Assembly: GCA_934154805.1 (NCBI GenBank)
Contig: CAKPGM010000009.1
Coordinates: 1-64,000 of the forward strand
Direction of reading: 5' to 3'
DNA length: 64,000 nucleotides
Origin: an uncultured Clostridia bacterium
GTDB lineage: Bacteria > Bacillota > Clostridia > TANB77 > CAG-508
Shown here one piece after another: positions 25,700-35,599 of this stretch (positions are counted from its first letter, which is position 1; each line of letters begins with the position of its first letter). The notes under the pieces are model-generated. The model saw only the letters and a list, made by a program, of their open reading frames with translations. It had not been told where the DNA came from and searched no databases. Position numbers and translations under genes: made by a program.

Positions 25700-27709
25700 T
25701 TAATTTTCCCCCTTTATATCTAACTTTGATATTTCTTCTAAGTTGTCTAGTTTGTTTACCTTTATTGCTGTTTCTGATACAGTATATAAATTATCTTCTA
25801 TCCAAAGCCCTCTTAATAATTTGCTGTTATATTGATAATATGGTTTGTAGTTCGATATTCTTTCGTGATTAATTACTCCTTTTAATTTAAATCCATCTGT
25901 TAGATTTATATTATAAACAAAGTATCCTTCCGATGTATATTTTTCTTGATAATTTGTATAATTTTTAACTAGTGTAGAAATATCATCTTCATCTGTTGCA
26001 GTTATTTCTACATCACTTGGATAGTTATTTACTGGAATTGCTATTAATCCTTTTTCTTTTGAGAATAATAATGCTTTATGATTTGTTAAAACTGCTGATG
26101 TTGCTCTGCTATCTCCTATTATTGTTTGCGAAACTTGAATTGGATTATTCACGTCTGATACATCAAATAATGCCATCTTCATTCCTGTTATTATTGCAGA
26201 TGTGCTTGTAATTCTTCCAGAAGAATTTCTATACACTCTTTCTTCTGTTTGCATTCCAATTCCTATAATATGATTTTCATCATATGGGTGTAAATATGTG
26301 CTATATCCAGGAATTTTTAATTTTCCTAATACTTGAGGATTTTTTGGATCTTTAAGGTCTATTACATATAAAGGATCTGTGTTTTTATATGTCACCATAT
26401 AAGCCTTATCTCCAATAAATCTTGTTGAATACATTTTCTCGCCTTCTGATAAGTAACTTGTTTCTCCTATTTTATTAAGTTTCTTATCAAATACAACTAT
26501 TCTTGATCCTTTACTTGTATAAAGTCCCACTCTTAGATTATCGTTGTATTCATCTAAAGAGAATTGATTTATTGTTGTTCCATTTATTTTAGTTCTATTT
26601 TTATATTCAACTTCGCCCTTGTCATTTATTTCATATTTATAAATATTAGTATTTTGGTCATATGAATAAGTATCATACTCATCTGCTATATATTTGATAA
26701 ATCCTATTATTCCTCCAGGTCCAAATACATGTTTTAATAGTTCTTTTTTGTCAGTCTCGTTCGAATAATCTTCATTCAATAAATAAATGTTATTTTCTGA
26801 TATATAAGCATTTTCCACATCAAATAAGTATGAATTTACTTTTACTTCACTGTTTGTTTTTAAGTCTAATCCTGCTATTATTGTTTGATCTTTTGTCTTT
26901 AAGTCTCTTAAGTATTTAATATCACTTAAAGCAATTTCTTTATTGTTATTGTCTTCAACATATTCTCTAATAACTTTGTCATTTAACATTCTTAATTCGT
27001 CTGTAGATATTACATATAGTTTTCCATCTATACATCTTGATGTATAATATTTAGCATAAAGTGTGTATTCTTTTACTATTTTTGGATTTGATTTTGTAGT
27101 AATATCGTATACAGTTACCATTGTATTGCTTTTGCTATAATTGATATATTTAGTTGAAATTACAACTAGTTTATTTTCATATAACATTAAATCTTCTGGT
27201 ATATAATCTGAATCTGTTGATATTTTTGTTTCTATTTTTATATTTTGTTGTTCTTGAACATTTGTTATTATAACTTTGTTCTCAGATATTGAGTATATGT
27301 AGTCTCCATCTGTTTTTGTAATATCTGCTTCATCTACATTTTCAACTTGTAAATTTGTTGTTGAATGTTTTTTTGTCGATGATGCAGAAGATATTATACT
27401 ATTAGTACTTTCACTTGTAGCAGAATCAAGTGTCCAATCCGACTTTGTACCATATGCCAAATCATATCTTTTTCCATAATAGTTGGGTCTATCTAATATC
27501 TCTGTTATATAAAGTGGCATTGCAAACATTTTAAGATATTCACTCATCTCATAGTTATCTTCTTGTTCACAAATTCTTTGTAATTGCGATTCTGATTTAA
27601 TTGATAAAAGTTCACCTTTACTTTTATTACAATAAATAATAGCAGTTAAAATAGTACATAAAATTAATACTATAACTACTGCTATCCATAGTTTCTTTTT
27701 GTTTTTCAT
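25700..27709 (-). CDS. Secreted/membrane-anchored beta-propeller domain protein
   Basis: The 669-aa protein has a signal anchor (KKLWIAVVIVLILC at about 4-24) and then a long beta-rich region of the 'beta propeller domain' (COG4880) type: QVENVDEADITKTDGDYIY, YDITTKSNPKIVKEYTL, YVIDLKDPKNPQVLGKLKI and YNINLTDGFKLKGVINH. This family is predicted to be extracellular and its role is unproven. The start is the ATG at 27709 with AAAGGAGGG; an in-frame upstream start lacks a site. It is the first gene of a three-gene unit with DUF4190 and a deacetylase, suggesting an envelope role. Confidence 0.85.
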   Translation of the reverse strand: MKNKKKLWIAVVIVLILCTILTAIIYCNKSKGELLSIKSESQLQRICEQEDNYEMSEYLKMFAMPLYITEILDRPNYYGKRYDLAYGTKSDWTLDSATSESTNSIISSASSTKKHSTTNLQVENVDEADITKTDGDYIYSISENKVIITNVQEQQNIKIETKISTDSDYIPEDLMLYENKLVVISTKYINYSKSNTMVTVYDITTKSNPKIVKEYTLYAKYYTSRCIDGKLYVISTDELRMLNDKVIREYVEDNNNKEIALSDIKYLRDLKTKDQTIIAGLDLKTNSEVKVNSYLFDVENAYISENNIYLLNEDYSNETDKKELLKHVFGPGGIIGFIKYIADEYDTYSYDQNTNIYKYEINDKGEVEYKNRTKINGTTINQFSLDEYNDNLRVGLYTSKGSRIVVFDKKLNKIGETSYLSEGEKMYSTRFIGDKAYMVTYKNTDPLYVIDLKDPKNPQVLGKLKIPGYSTYLHPYDENHIIGIGMQTEERVYRNSSGRITSTSAIITGMKMALFDVSDVNNPIQVSQTIIGDSRATSAVLTNHKALLFSKEKGLIAIPVNNYPSDVEITATDEDDISTLVKNYTNYQEKYTSEGYFVYNINLTDGFKLKGVINHERISNYKPYYQYNSKLLRGLWIEDNLYTVSETAIKVNKLDNLEEISKLDIKGEN

Positions 27710-27810
27710 AACATACCCTCCTTTGGGCAAAATTATATTATAATAATGTACTTTTTTCAATACTTTTTGTTAATTTCATTCGATATAGTTATTACTTTTT
27801 TAACATTCAA

Positions 27811-27844
27811 AAAGAACCTAAACTTTTAATAAATTCAGGTTCTT
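27811..27844 (-). terminator. Terminator of the 283-aa gene
   Basis: On the minus strand AAGAACCTGAA pairs imperfectly with TTTAGGTTCTT and is followed by TTTTTG. Confidence 0.75.
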
Positions 27845-27850
27845 AATTTT

Positions 27851-28702
27851 TTATTTTTTACTTTCATCTCCGCTTGGTAATGCTGGAACATCTAGTACTA
27901 TTCTAATCTTCATAACATACTTAATTGTTTGTACAAATTTACTTTGTTTAAATCTTTGCCATAATGAAGGTTTTACATTTACTCTTGTTTCTTCATAATA
28001 TTGTGTATCTGCTATTGGAGTAGCTTCTTGTACTTTTTCTTCAACAACAGGTTTTTCTACTATTTGCTCTGCATCTTCTCTTGGAGTTGGTATTAATTTA
28101 AGCGCATCTGCTACTTCTATTCCTATGTAACTTAAAGCTTTTGATCTATCTTCTATTCTTTCCATATCTATTTCGATATGTAGATTTGATTCTAAGTTTG
28201 CTATTCTGGCATTTATTAGTTTTAAAGCATCTTGATAGTTTTGTGATTTATCAGATTTTGATCTTCCTAGTACTCCTAGTGTTTCTATTATATCTTCAGA
28301 AAATTCTGATGAAACTTCTTTTATAGAATTTTTCCAGCCATCTTCCTTATTTAGAACTATGCTAAGTACATTCTTTAATTCTCCAGATAATGCTATATTT
28401 TTTTCTCTTTGTCTTATAAGATCTTCTATTTGCTTTGTATTTTCTTCAAATTCATTTGTTGCAAACTCAACAAGCCCATAAGCTGCTTTATATACACTTT
28501 TTGGAAAGTTTTTCTTTTTTGGATATTCAATTAAATAAGTTTTAATAGATTCTACTAAGTCTTTGAAATATGCATCATCTTCTAATTGTATGATTTGCTT
28601 CTTGCTGTTAGGATCTATCATTCTTTGAACTTTTGATATGTTTGATAATATCTTTTCTTCAGTTATTACCATTCTTACATTTACTATGCCAGATCTAGAC
28701 AT
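27851..28702 (-). CDS. Hypothetical helical protein, 283 aa
   Basis: I do not recognise this protein. It has no signal peptide, is mostly helical with heptad-like stretches (QIEDLIRQREKNIALSGEL, NARIANLESNLHIEIDMER), then an acidic linker (PTPREDAEQIVEKPVVEEKVQ) and a basic C-terminal segment (SLWQRFKQSKFVQTIKYVMKIRIV). That last part could be an amphipathic membrane-binding helix. The start has a strong AAAGGAGG. It is monocistronic with its own terminator, and base composition matches the neighbours. A cytoskeletal or envelope-associated role is possible from its place near mreB, but that is only a guess. Confidence 0.75.
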   Translation of the reverse strand: MSRSGIVNVRMVITEEKILSNISKVQRMIDPNSKKQIIQLEDDAYFKDLVESIKTYLIEYPKKKNFPKSVYKAAYGLVEFATNEFEENTKQIEDLIRQREKNIALSGELKNVLSIVLNKEDGWKNSIKEVSSEFSEDIIETLGVLGRSKSDKSQNYQDALKLINARIANLESNLHIEIDMERIEDRSKALSYIGIEVADALKLIPTPREDAEQIVEKPVVEEKVQEATPIADTQYYEETRVNVKPSLWQRFKQSKFVQTIKYVMKIRIVLDVPALPSGDESKK

Positions 28703-28846
28703 TGTAAAATCCTCCTTTTCATCTGTATCGCTATAATATATGATAATTATATATTATTCAACAAAAAATTACAATACTTACGGCCCGTTTTTTTATTACA
28801 CTTGTCTAACATTTTTATTACAAAATTGTTACAATAGTCTTTTTTA

Positions 28847-30700
28847 TTATTTTTTATTCATTTCTGCATATCTTTTTATCTTCATAGTAGTCGTTTTTTC
28901 AAATTCATCTTTCTTTATTTCAATTTGCTTTACGGCTTTATATGATGTAAGCTTTTTATTGTTTTCTTTTACCTTTTCCCATATAATTTTTTGTATTTCC
29001 TCTTCTGTTAAATCTTTTCCGTGTAGTTCTTCTATCTTTTTGTAGTCTGGTATTATTTTAGCTGTTATAATTAGCTCTTTCTCCTTCTTTTCTTCCTTAT
29101 CTTTTTCTCCATATACCATACATTCTGAAATTTCTGGAACATCATTTAACATCATTTCTATTTCTTCTGGATATATGTTCTTTCCATTTTGTGTTACTAT
29201 AACATTTTTACTTCTTCCTGTTATATAGATGTATCCATCCTCATCTATTCTTCCTATATCTCCTGAACAGAAATATCCATCTTGCATTACTGCATTTGTT
29301 GCTTCTTCATCTTCATAATATCCAAGCATTACTGTTGGACCTTTTATTAATAGTTCTCCTTCTCCATTCTCATTTGGATTTAATACTTTGATTTCAGTAT
29401 CTTTAACAGCTTTTCCAGTTGAAGCATATCTAGAAGTTTCATATTCTGGTGTTAGTGCCGCTATTGGTGCTGTTTCTGTAAGTCCATATCCTTGTAAAAA
29501 TTCTATTCCCATATCTTCAACCCATTTGCAAATCTTTGCATCTATTGGAGCTGCTGCAGATACTATAATTCTTAAATTGCCTCCCAGGTTATCTAATATC
29601 TCTTTAAATACTTTTCTTTTTATATCTATATTAACTGTCTTTAGAACATTTGTAATATGGATCATAGAGTTTACCATACCTTCTTTTTTGCTCTTCTTTA
29701 TTGTCTCATTTATTTTCTTATATAGATTTTCTATTAGCAAAGGTACAGCTAACATTGCTGTTGGTTTTGATTCTTGCATATCAGGAATTATGTATCTTAG
29801 TCCTTCACATATTGCTACTGACGAACCAGTTGCAAATGGTAATAAGAATCCTATTGTTGATTCATATGTATGATGTAATGGTAAAATTGAGAACAATCTA
29901 TCTGCCGGAGTTAACCTTACATATGCAAATACTGCATTTATATTTGCAGCTAAGTTTCTACTACATATCATTACTCCTTTTGATTTTGAAGTTGTTCCTG
30001 ATGTGAATATTAACATCTTAAATTCTTCTGGATCTATTTCTATGTCCATAAACTCTGTACTACCATTATCTAATATTTCTTTTCCTTCTTTTATTAGATA
30101 ATTCATTCCCATATGTTTATCAACTATATAATCATCTGAATCCATTTCTATAAAATATTTTACCGTTGGAACATTTCCCTCGATTTTTTTAATTGCATCT
30201 TTCTTTTTTGCAGAATAGATTATAGCTGTTGCTTTTGATCTATTTACAACATTCTCTAATTCATTATCAGGTAATTCTTTATCTACTGGAACTGCAACAG
30301 TGTCTCCACAAAGTAAAGTCATATATGACACATACCATTGATAAGTAGTTTCACTTACTATTATAACTTTTGCTTTTTTAGGAAGCATCTTTAATAACTT
30401 TGTTCCAAATGCAACAACATCTTCGCCAAATTGTTTATATGTGATTTCTTTATATGGTTCTTTATGACTTGGTTTTTGTAGAATTAGAGTATTGTCTGAA
30501 TACTTTTTCATAGATTCTACAAATATGTCTTTTACAGTTGTAAAAGTTCCTGCGTCATAAGGTTGTTTTCTACTTTTCTTTTCTCCAGCTTCTTTTACTT
30601 TTTCATAATCTACCTTTACTTTTTCTATATCAGGGATGTCATTCATCTCTATTTTCTTCAATTTAAAATTTGGTATTTTAAAATCTTTTAATATTCTCAT
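28847..30700 (-). CDS. AMP-forming acyl-CoA synthetase/ligase
   Basis: This 617-aa member of the ANL superfamily has the AMP-binding P-loop LIFTSGTTSKSKGVM, the A5 motif QGYGLTETAP, A7 (YFCSGDIGRIDEDGYIYITGR; key part SGDIGRIDEDG) and the C-terminal lysine region TTTMKIKR. It probably activates a long-chain fatty acid as acyl-AMP and then acyl-CoA or acyl-ACP; the substrate cannot be read from the sequence. It follows mreB by 13 nt and so shares its message, an uncommon pairing that hints at a tie between lipid supply and cell elongation. Confidence 0.9.
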   Translation of the reverse strand: MRILKDFKIPNFKLKKIEMNDIPDIEKVKVDYEKVKEAGEKKSRKQPYDAGTFTTVKDIFVESMKKYSDNTLILQKPSHKEPYKEITYKQFGEDVVAFGTKLLKMLPKKAKVIIVSETTYQWYVSYMTLLCGDTVAVPVDKELPDNELENVVNRSKATAIIYSAKKKDAIKKIEGNVPTVKYFIEMDSDDYIVDKHMGMNYLIKEGKEILDNGSTEFMDIEIDPEEFKMLIFTSGTTSKSKGVMICSRNLAANINAVFAYVRLTPADRLFSILPLHHTYESTIGFLLPFATGSSVAICEGLRYIIPDMQESKPTAMLAVPLLIENLYKKINETIKKSKKEGMVNSMIHITNVLKTVNIDIKRKVFKEILDNLGGNLRIIVSAAAPIDAKICKWVEDMGIEFLQGYGLTETAPIAALTPEYETSRYASTGKAVKDTEIKVLNPNENGEGELLIKGPTVMLGYYEDEEATNAVMQDGYFCSGDIGRIDEDGYIYITGRSKNVIVTQNGKNIYPEEIEMMLNDVPEISECMVYGEKDKEEKKEKELIITAKIIPDYKKIEELHGKDLTEEEIQKIIWEKVKENNKKLTSYKAVKQIEIKKDEFEKTTTMKIKRYAEMNKK

Positions 30701-30713
30701 CTTTTTCTCCTAT

Positions 30714-31721
30714 TTATCTTTTTGCTTTTTTTCCGTCTAAAACATCTAAATTATCTAGTGCTTTTCCTGTTCCAAGTGCAACACAAGATACCGAGTCTTG
30801 TGCAACCATTACATTTATTCCTGTACGTTCTTGCAGTAATTTATCTAATCCATCTATTAGACATCCTCCGCCAGTCATATAAATTCCTCTATCGCTTATG
30901 TCTGCTGCAAGTTCTGGTGGTGTTTTTTCTAATATTGAATGTACTGCTTCTACAATCTGTTCTCCAGACTCTCTTAATGCTTCTAACATTTCACTTGAGT
31001 ACACTGTTACTGTTTTTGGTAATCCAGTTATCAAGTCTCTGCCTCTTATCTCCATTTCTGCATCTTGAATCTTTGGATACACACATCCTATATTTATTTT
31101 TAAATCTTCAGCTGTTCTCTCTCCAATTATGATGTTATGTTTTTTCTTTATATATTTTATAATAGCCTCGTCAAAATTATCTCCTGCAACTTTTATAGAA
31201 GTACTTATTACAGTTCCTCCTAAAGATAATATGGCTATATCAGTAGTTCCTCCCCCAATATCTACAACCATATTTCCACAAGGTTTTGATATATCTAGTC
31301 CTGCGCCTATTGCTGCAGCTAAAGGTTCTTCTATTAAATATACCTTTCTTGCTCCCGCTTGAGTAGCTGCATCTATTACTGCTTTTTTCTCAACTTCTGT
31401 TACTCTTGAAGGAACACATATCATTATTCTTGGTGCAAATATATATTTTCCGCATACTCTGTTTATAAAATATTTAAGCATTTTTTCTGTTACTGTGTAA
31501 TCAGATATTACTCCTTCTCTTAGTGGTCTCGTAGCTACTATGTTGCCAGGTGTTCTTCCTAGCATTCTTCTAGCTTCTTTTCCTACCGCAAGCACATCTC
31601 CTGTTTCTTTATCTACCGCAACTACTGATGGTTCTCTTAATACAATTCCTTTTCCCTTTACATATGCTATTACAGTTGCTGTTCCTAAGTCTATTCCTAT
31701 ATCTTGTCCAAAATCAAACAT
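30714..31721 (-). CDS. mreB: Rod-shape-determining protein MreB
   Basis: The 335-aa actin-like protein has the phosphate-1 loop GIDLGTATV, the adenosine region MVVDIGGGTTDIA, the segment NIVATRPLREGVISDY and TGGGCLIDGLD at the second phosphate site. It forms membrane-bound filaments that guide cell-wall elongation. Residues fit MreB slightly better than Mbl (GARKVYLIEEPLAAAIGAGL). It is first in a two-gene unit with the acyl-CoA synthetase and is not beside mreC/mreD, so it may be a dispersed paralogue. Confidence 0.94.
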   Translation of the reverse strand: MFDFGQDIGIDLGTATVIAYVKGKGIVLREPSVVAVDKETGDVLAVGKEARRMLGRTPGNIVATRPLREGVISDYTVTEKMLKYFINRVCGKYIFAPRIMICVPSRVTEVEKKAVIDAATQAGARKVYLIEEPLAAAIGAGLDISKPCGNMVVDIGGGTTDIAILSLGGTVISTSIKVAGDNFDEAIIKYIKKKHNIIIGERTAEDLKINIGCVYPKIQDAEMEIRGRDLITGLPKTVTVYSSEMLEALRESGEQIVEAVHSILEKTPPELAADISDRGIYMTGGGCLIDGLDKLLQERTGINVMVAQDSVSCVALGTGKALDNLDVLDGKKAKR

Positions 31722-31763
31722 TTGAATCTTCCTTTCGATCTTTTTTGTTGCGAAACTATTACA

Positions 31764-31792
31764 ATTATATTACATCTTAGCTAAAATTTCAA
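31764..31792 (-). promoter_or_regulatory. Promoter of mreB
   Basis: On the minus strand TTGAAA (31787-31792) and TATAAT (31764-31769) are separated by 17 bp, about 42 nt before the start codon. Confidence 0.7.
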
Positions 31793-31831
31793 ATGTTTTT
31801 CATAATATTATCAAGATTTATATTAAATTTC

Positions 31832-31872
31832 AAAAAAGATGTATAATTACTTTTTATTATACATCTTTTTTC
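31832..31872 (-). terminator. Terminator of the 168-aa gene
   Basis: AAAAAAGATGTATAAT with a complementary arm forms a 15-16-bp stem that ends in TTTTTT on the minus strand. Confidence 0.85.
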
Positions 31873-31888
31873 CATTTTATATTACATT

Positions 31889-32395
31889 TTATAAGAAATG
31901 TTTAATTAAAATAATTGCTGCTAAAAATAATGCTATTTTAGATTGTCCATCATTACTTAATCCTAAATCTTCAAATTTGATAAGTTCTGATAATCCTTCT
32001 TTAACTTCTGCTTTGTCCGTAATTTCAATATTATATTTTACAATATTTTCTGCTCTAAACTCTATTTTAAATTCTTTTTCTTCTCCTGCTTTTAGCTCAT
32101 CAATTTGTATATATTTTGTTAATATTAAAGTTCCTCTTTTAGATATAAAATCTACTTTCATATATTTGGTTTGTATATCTTCTTGACTTACATTTTTTAT
32201 TTTTCCATTAACTCTTCCATTAACAAGTGATGCTTCAGCTGTATCTATTGTTACTAGAATTTGATCATTTTTTATTATAACTCCATCTATTCCTTTGTAT
32301 GATGCTCTAATATATCCATATGCAGTAACTGTGACAAATATATAGAATAACACAAACCACAAAAGATACTTGCCAAAAGTTTTCATTCTACCCAT
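31889..32395 (-). CDS. Membrane-anchored FxLYD-like protein
   Basis: The 168-aa protein has an N-terminal membrane segment (YLLWFVLFYIFVTVTAYGY), a soluble beta-sandwich-like part with the order NGRVNGKIKNVS...KYMKVDFISKRG...LKAGEEKEFKIEF, and a hydrophobic C-terminus (SKIALFLAAIILIKHFL). The central part resembles FxLYD/DUF3426-type extracellular Ig-like domains (conserved K-N-x-S, then L-x-x-GE-x-x-x-F). The function is unknown, presumably at the cell surface. It lies downstream of lexA by 31 nt and probably shares its transcript, so it may be part of the SOS response by position. Confidence 0.6.
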   Translation of the reverse strand: MGRMKTFGKYLLWFVLFYIFVTVTAYGYIRASYKGIDGVIIKNDQILVTIDTAEASLVNGRVNGKIKNVSQEDIQTKYMKVDFISKRGTLILTKYIQIDELKAGEEKEFKIEFRAENIVKYNIEITDKAEVKEGLSELIKFEDLGLSNDGQSKIALFLAAIILIKHFL

Positions 32396-32426
32396 AATAT
32401 TTTCTCCAATTCAATTCTTAGTCTTA

Positions 32427-33095
32427 TTACATTTTTCTAAATACACCTGCAACTTTTCCTAGTATCTCACAATTTGGTACTATTATTGGATCCATTGTAC
32501 TATTTTCAGGTTGTAATCTTATGTGATCTTTCTCTTTATAGAAGGTTTTTACTGTTGCTTCGTCTTCAATTAATGCAACAACAATTTGTCCATTTTCTGC
32601 TGTGTTTTGTTTCTTAACTAGTATATAGTCGCCATCTAGTATTCCAGCTTCTATCATACTTTCTCCTCTAACTGTTAGCATAAAACAAGTACTGTTTCCT
32701 ATAAAGTCTAATGGTATAGGAAATGTATCTGTGATATTTTCTACTGCTAGTATTGGAGCTCCTGCTGTTATCTTTCCTACTACTGGTACATCTACCATTT
32801 CTTTTCCTGTATATAGTTCTTTTTCTTGTTTCTTTTCCTCTGTATTTGGTCTATATGGTTTGCCACCTTTAATTAGTTGTAAGGTTCTTCCCATTTTATT
32901 TTTTCTTGTTATATGTCCTATTTTTTCTAATCTCTCTAAATATGCGTGCACTGTTGCAGTTGATTTTAGTCCAACAGCTTTACCTATTTCTCTTACAGAT
33001 GGAGAGTATCCATTTTCTTTTATTTCTTTTTCAATAAACTTTAAAATAGCTTTCTCTCTTTTATTTAATTCATTAGGTTTCTTTTTTCTAGACAT
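32427..33095 (-). CDS. lexA: SOS repressor LexA
   Basis: The 222-aa protein has an N-terminal winged helix (LNKREKAILKFIEKEI... SPSVREIGKAVGLKSTATV), the autocleavage Ala-Gly in KITAGAPIL, the catalytic serine in RGESMIEAG and the lysine in ATVKTFY. RecA-stimulated self-cleavage derepresses DNA-repair genes. The palindrome CAAACAAAAGTTTG directly upstream suggests autoregulation. Confidence 0.96.
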   Translation of the reverse strand: MSRKKKPNELNKREKAILKFIEKEIKENGYSPSVREIGKAVGLKSTATVHAYLERLEKIGHITRKNKMGRTLQLIKGGKPYRPNTEEKKQEKELYTGKEMVDVPVVGKITAGAPILAVENITDTFPIPLDFIGNSTCFMLTVRGESMIEAGILDGDYILVKKQNTAENGQIVVALIEDEATVKTFYKEKDHIRLQPENSTMDPIIVPNCEILGKVAGVFRKM

Positions 33096-33125
33096 TATTC
33101 TTCCTCCTAAATTATTTTATGCAAT

Positions 33126-33166
33126 AATAATATCATAAAAAAGTCAAGATGTCAAACAAAAGTTTG
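33126..33166 (-). promoter_or_regulatory. lexA promoter with LexA-like operator
   Basis: CAAAC-N4-GTTTG (33153-33166) is a perfect palindrome of the Gram-positive LexA-box type (CGAAC-N4-GTTCG) with relaxed outer positions. It abuts or overlaps the -35 TTGACA (centred near 33152), followed after 17 bp by TATTAT near 33126-33131. Confidence 0.6.
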
Positions 33167-33182
33167 TAAATTATAAAAAATT

Positions 33183-33226
33183 ATAACTATTTAGAAATTA
33201 TTTTTTTATTTTTCTAAATAGTTATA
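33183..33226 (-). terminator. Terminator of obgE
   Basis: ATAACTATTTAGAAA pairs with TTTCTAAATAGTTAT, followed by ATTTTTTATAA on the minus strand. Confidence 0.8.
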
Positions 33227-33231
33227 TTCTT

Positions 33232-34548
<1,317 letters not shown>

Positions 34549-34565
34549 TCAAAAGATTATCTCCA

Positions 34566-35579
34566 TTAAGCGAAATAATCTAATTTCATTGCTTTTTTCA
34601 CTTTTTTCATTGTTTCTTGTGCTTCTTTTCTAGCTTTTTGAGTTCCTTCTATTAAGATTTTATCCACTAACTCTGGATGATCTTCATAATATTTTCTTTT
34701 TTCTCTTATAGGTTCTAATGTTTTTATAATGTTTTGTGCTAATTGTTTTTTGCAAGCTACACATCCTCTAGTTCCGGATCTACATTCCTTGCAAACGTTT
34801 TCGTATTCTTCTTTTGCTGTGAATAGTTGATGATAATATGCAACCATACATACATCTGGATCTCCTAAATCATCTTTCTTTATTCTCTTAGGATCTGTAA
34901 CAGCGCTCATTACTTTTCTTGTAATTTCTTCTGGTGAGTCTGATAAATAAATAGCATTTCCTAAAGATTTACCCATTTTTACATTTCCATCTAATCCTTT
35001 TATTCTTTTGCCTGAAGATAGAATTGCCTCTGGTTCTATTAATACTTCTCCATATATAGAATTAAATTTTCTTACTATTTCTCTACATTGTTCTATTAAC
35101 GGAAGTTGGTCCTCTCCTACTGGAACTAACTCTCCACTAAATGCTGTTATATCTCCAGCCTGGCTTACAGGATAACCTAAAAATCCATATGTTACACTTT
35201 CTCCAAATAGTTCTCTTTTTTGTGCTATTTCTGTTTTTACGGTTGGATTTCTTTCTAGTCTGGCTATTGTTACTAGATTAGAATAGAATACTGTAAGTTC
35301 TGCTATTTCTGGTATCATAGATTGTATAAATATTGTTGACTTTTCTGGATCTATTCCTACTGATAAATAATCCTTTACTACTTCTCTTACATTTTTTCTT
35401 ACTTTATCTGGATTATTAAAGTTGTCTGTTAATGCTTGAACATCTGCTACTAATATGTATGGATCATATAAACCTGAGTTCTGCATTTCAACTCTTTTTT
35501 GTAAAGATCCAAAATAATGACCTATATGTAATCTTCCTGTTGGTCTATCTCCTGTTAATATTCTCTTTTTATTTTCCAT
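34566..35579 (-). CDS. trpS: Tryptophanyl-tRNA synthetase
   Basis: This 337-aa class I synthetase has the HIGH motif (GRLHIGHYFGS) and a KMSKS-type loop (KMGKSLGN). The C-terminal half carries a four-cysteine cluster (CKECRSGTRGCVACKK), as in the iron-sulfur or zinc cluster variants of bacterial TrpRS. It charges tRNA-Trp. It starts 21 nt after the upstream membrane protein gene and has no T-box leader. Confidence 0.95.
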   Translation of the reverse strand: MENKKRILTGDRPTGRLHIGHYFGSLQKRVEMQNSGLYDPYILVADVQALTDNFNNPDKVRKNVREVVKDYLSVGIDPEKSTIFIQSMIPEIAELTVFYSNLVTIARLERNPTVKTEIAQKRELFGESVTYGFLGYPVSQAGDITAFSGELVPVGEDQLPLIEQCREIVRKFNSIYGEVLIEPEAILSSGKRIKGLDGNVKMGKSLGNAIYLSDSPEEITRKVMSAVTDPKRIKKDDLGDPDVCMVAYYHQLFTAKEEYENVCKECRSGTRGCVACKKQLAQNIIKTLEPIREKRKYYEDHPELVDKILIEGTQKARKEAQETMKKVKKAMKLDYFA

Positions 35580-35599
35580 AATAATCTCTTTCCCTTCTC

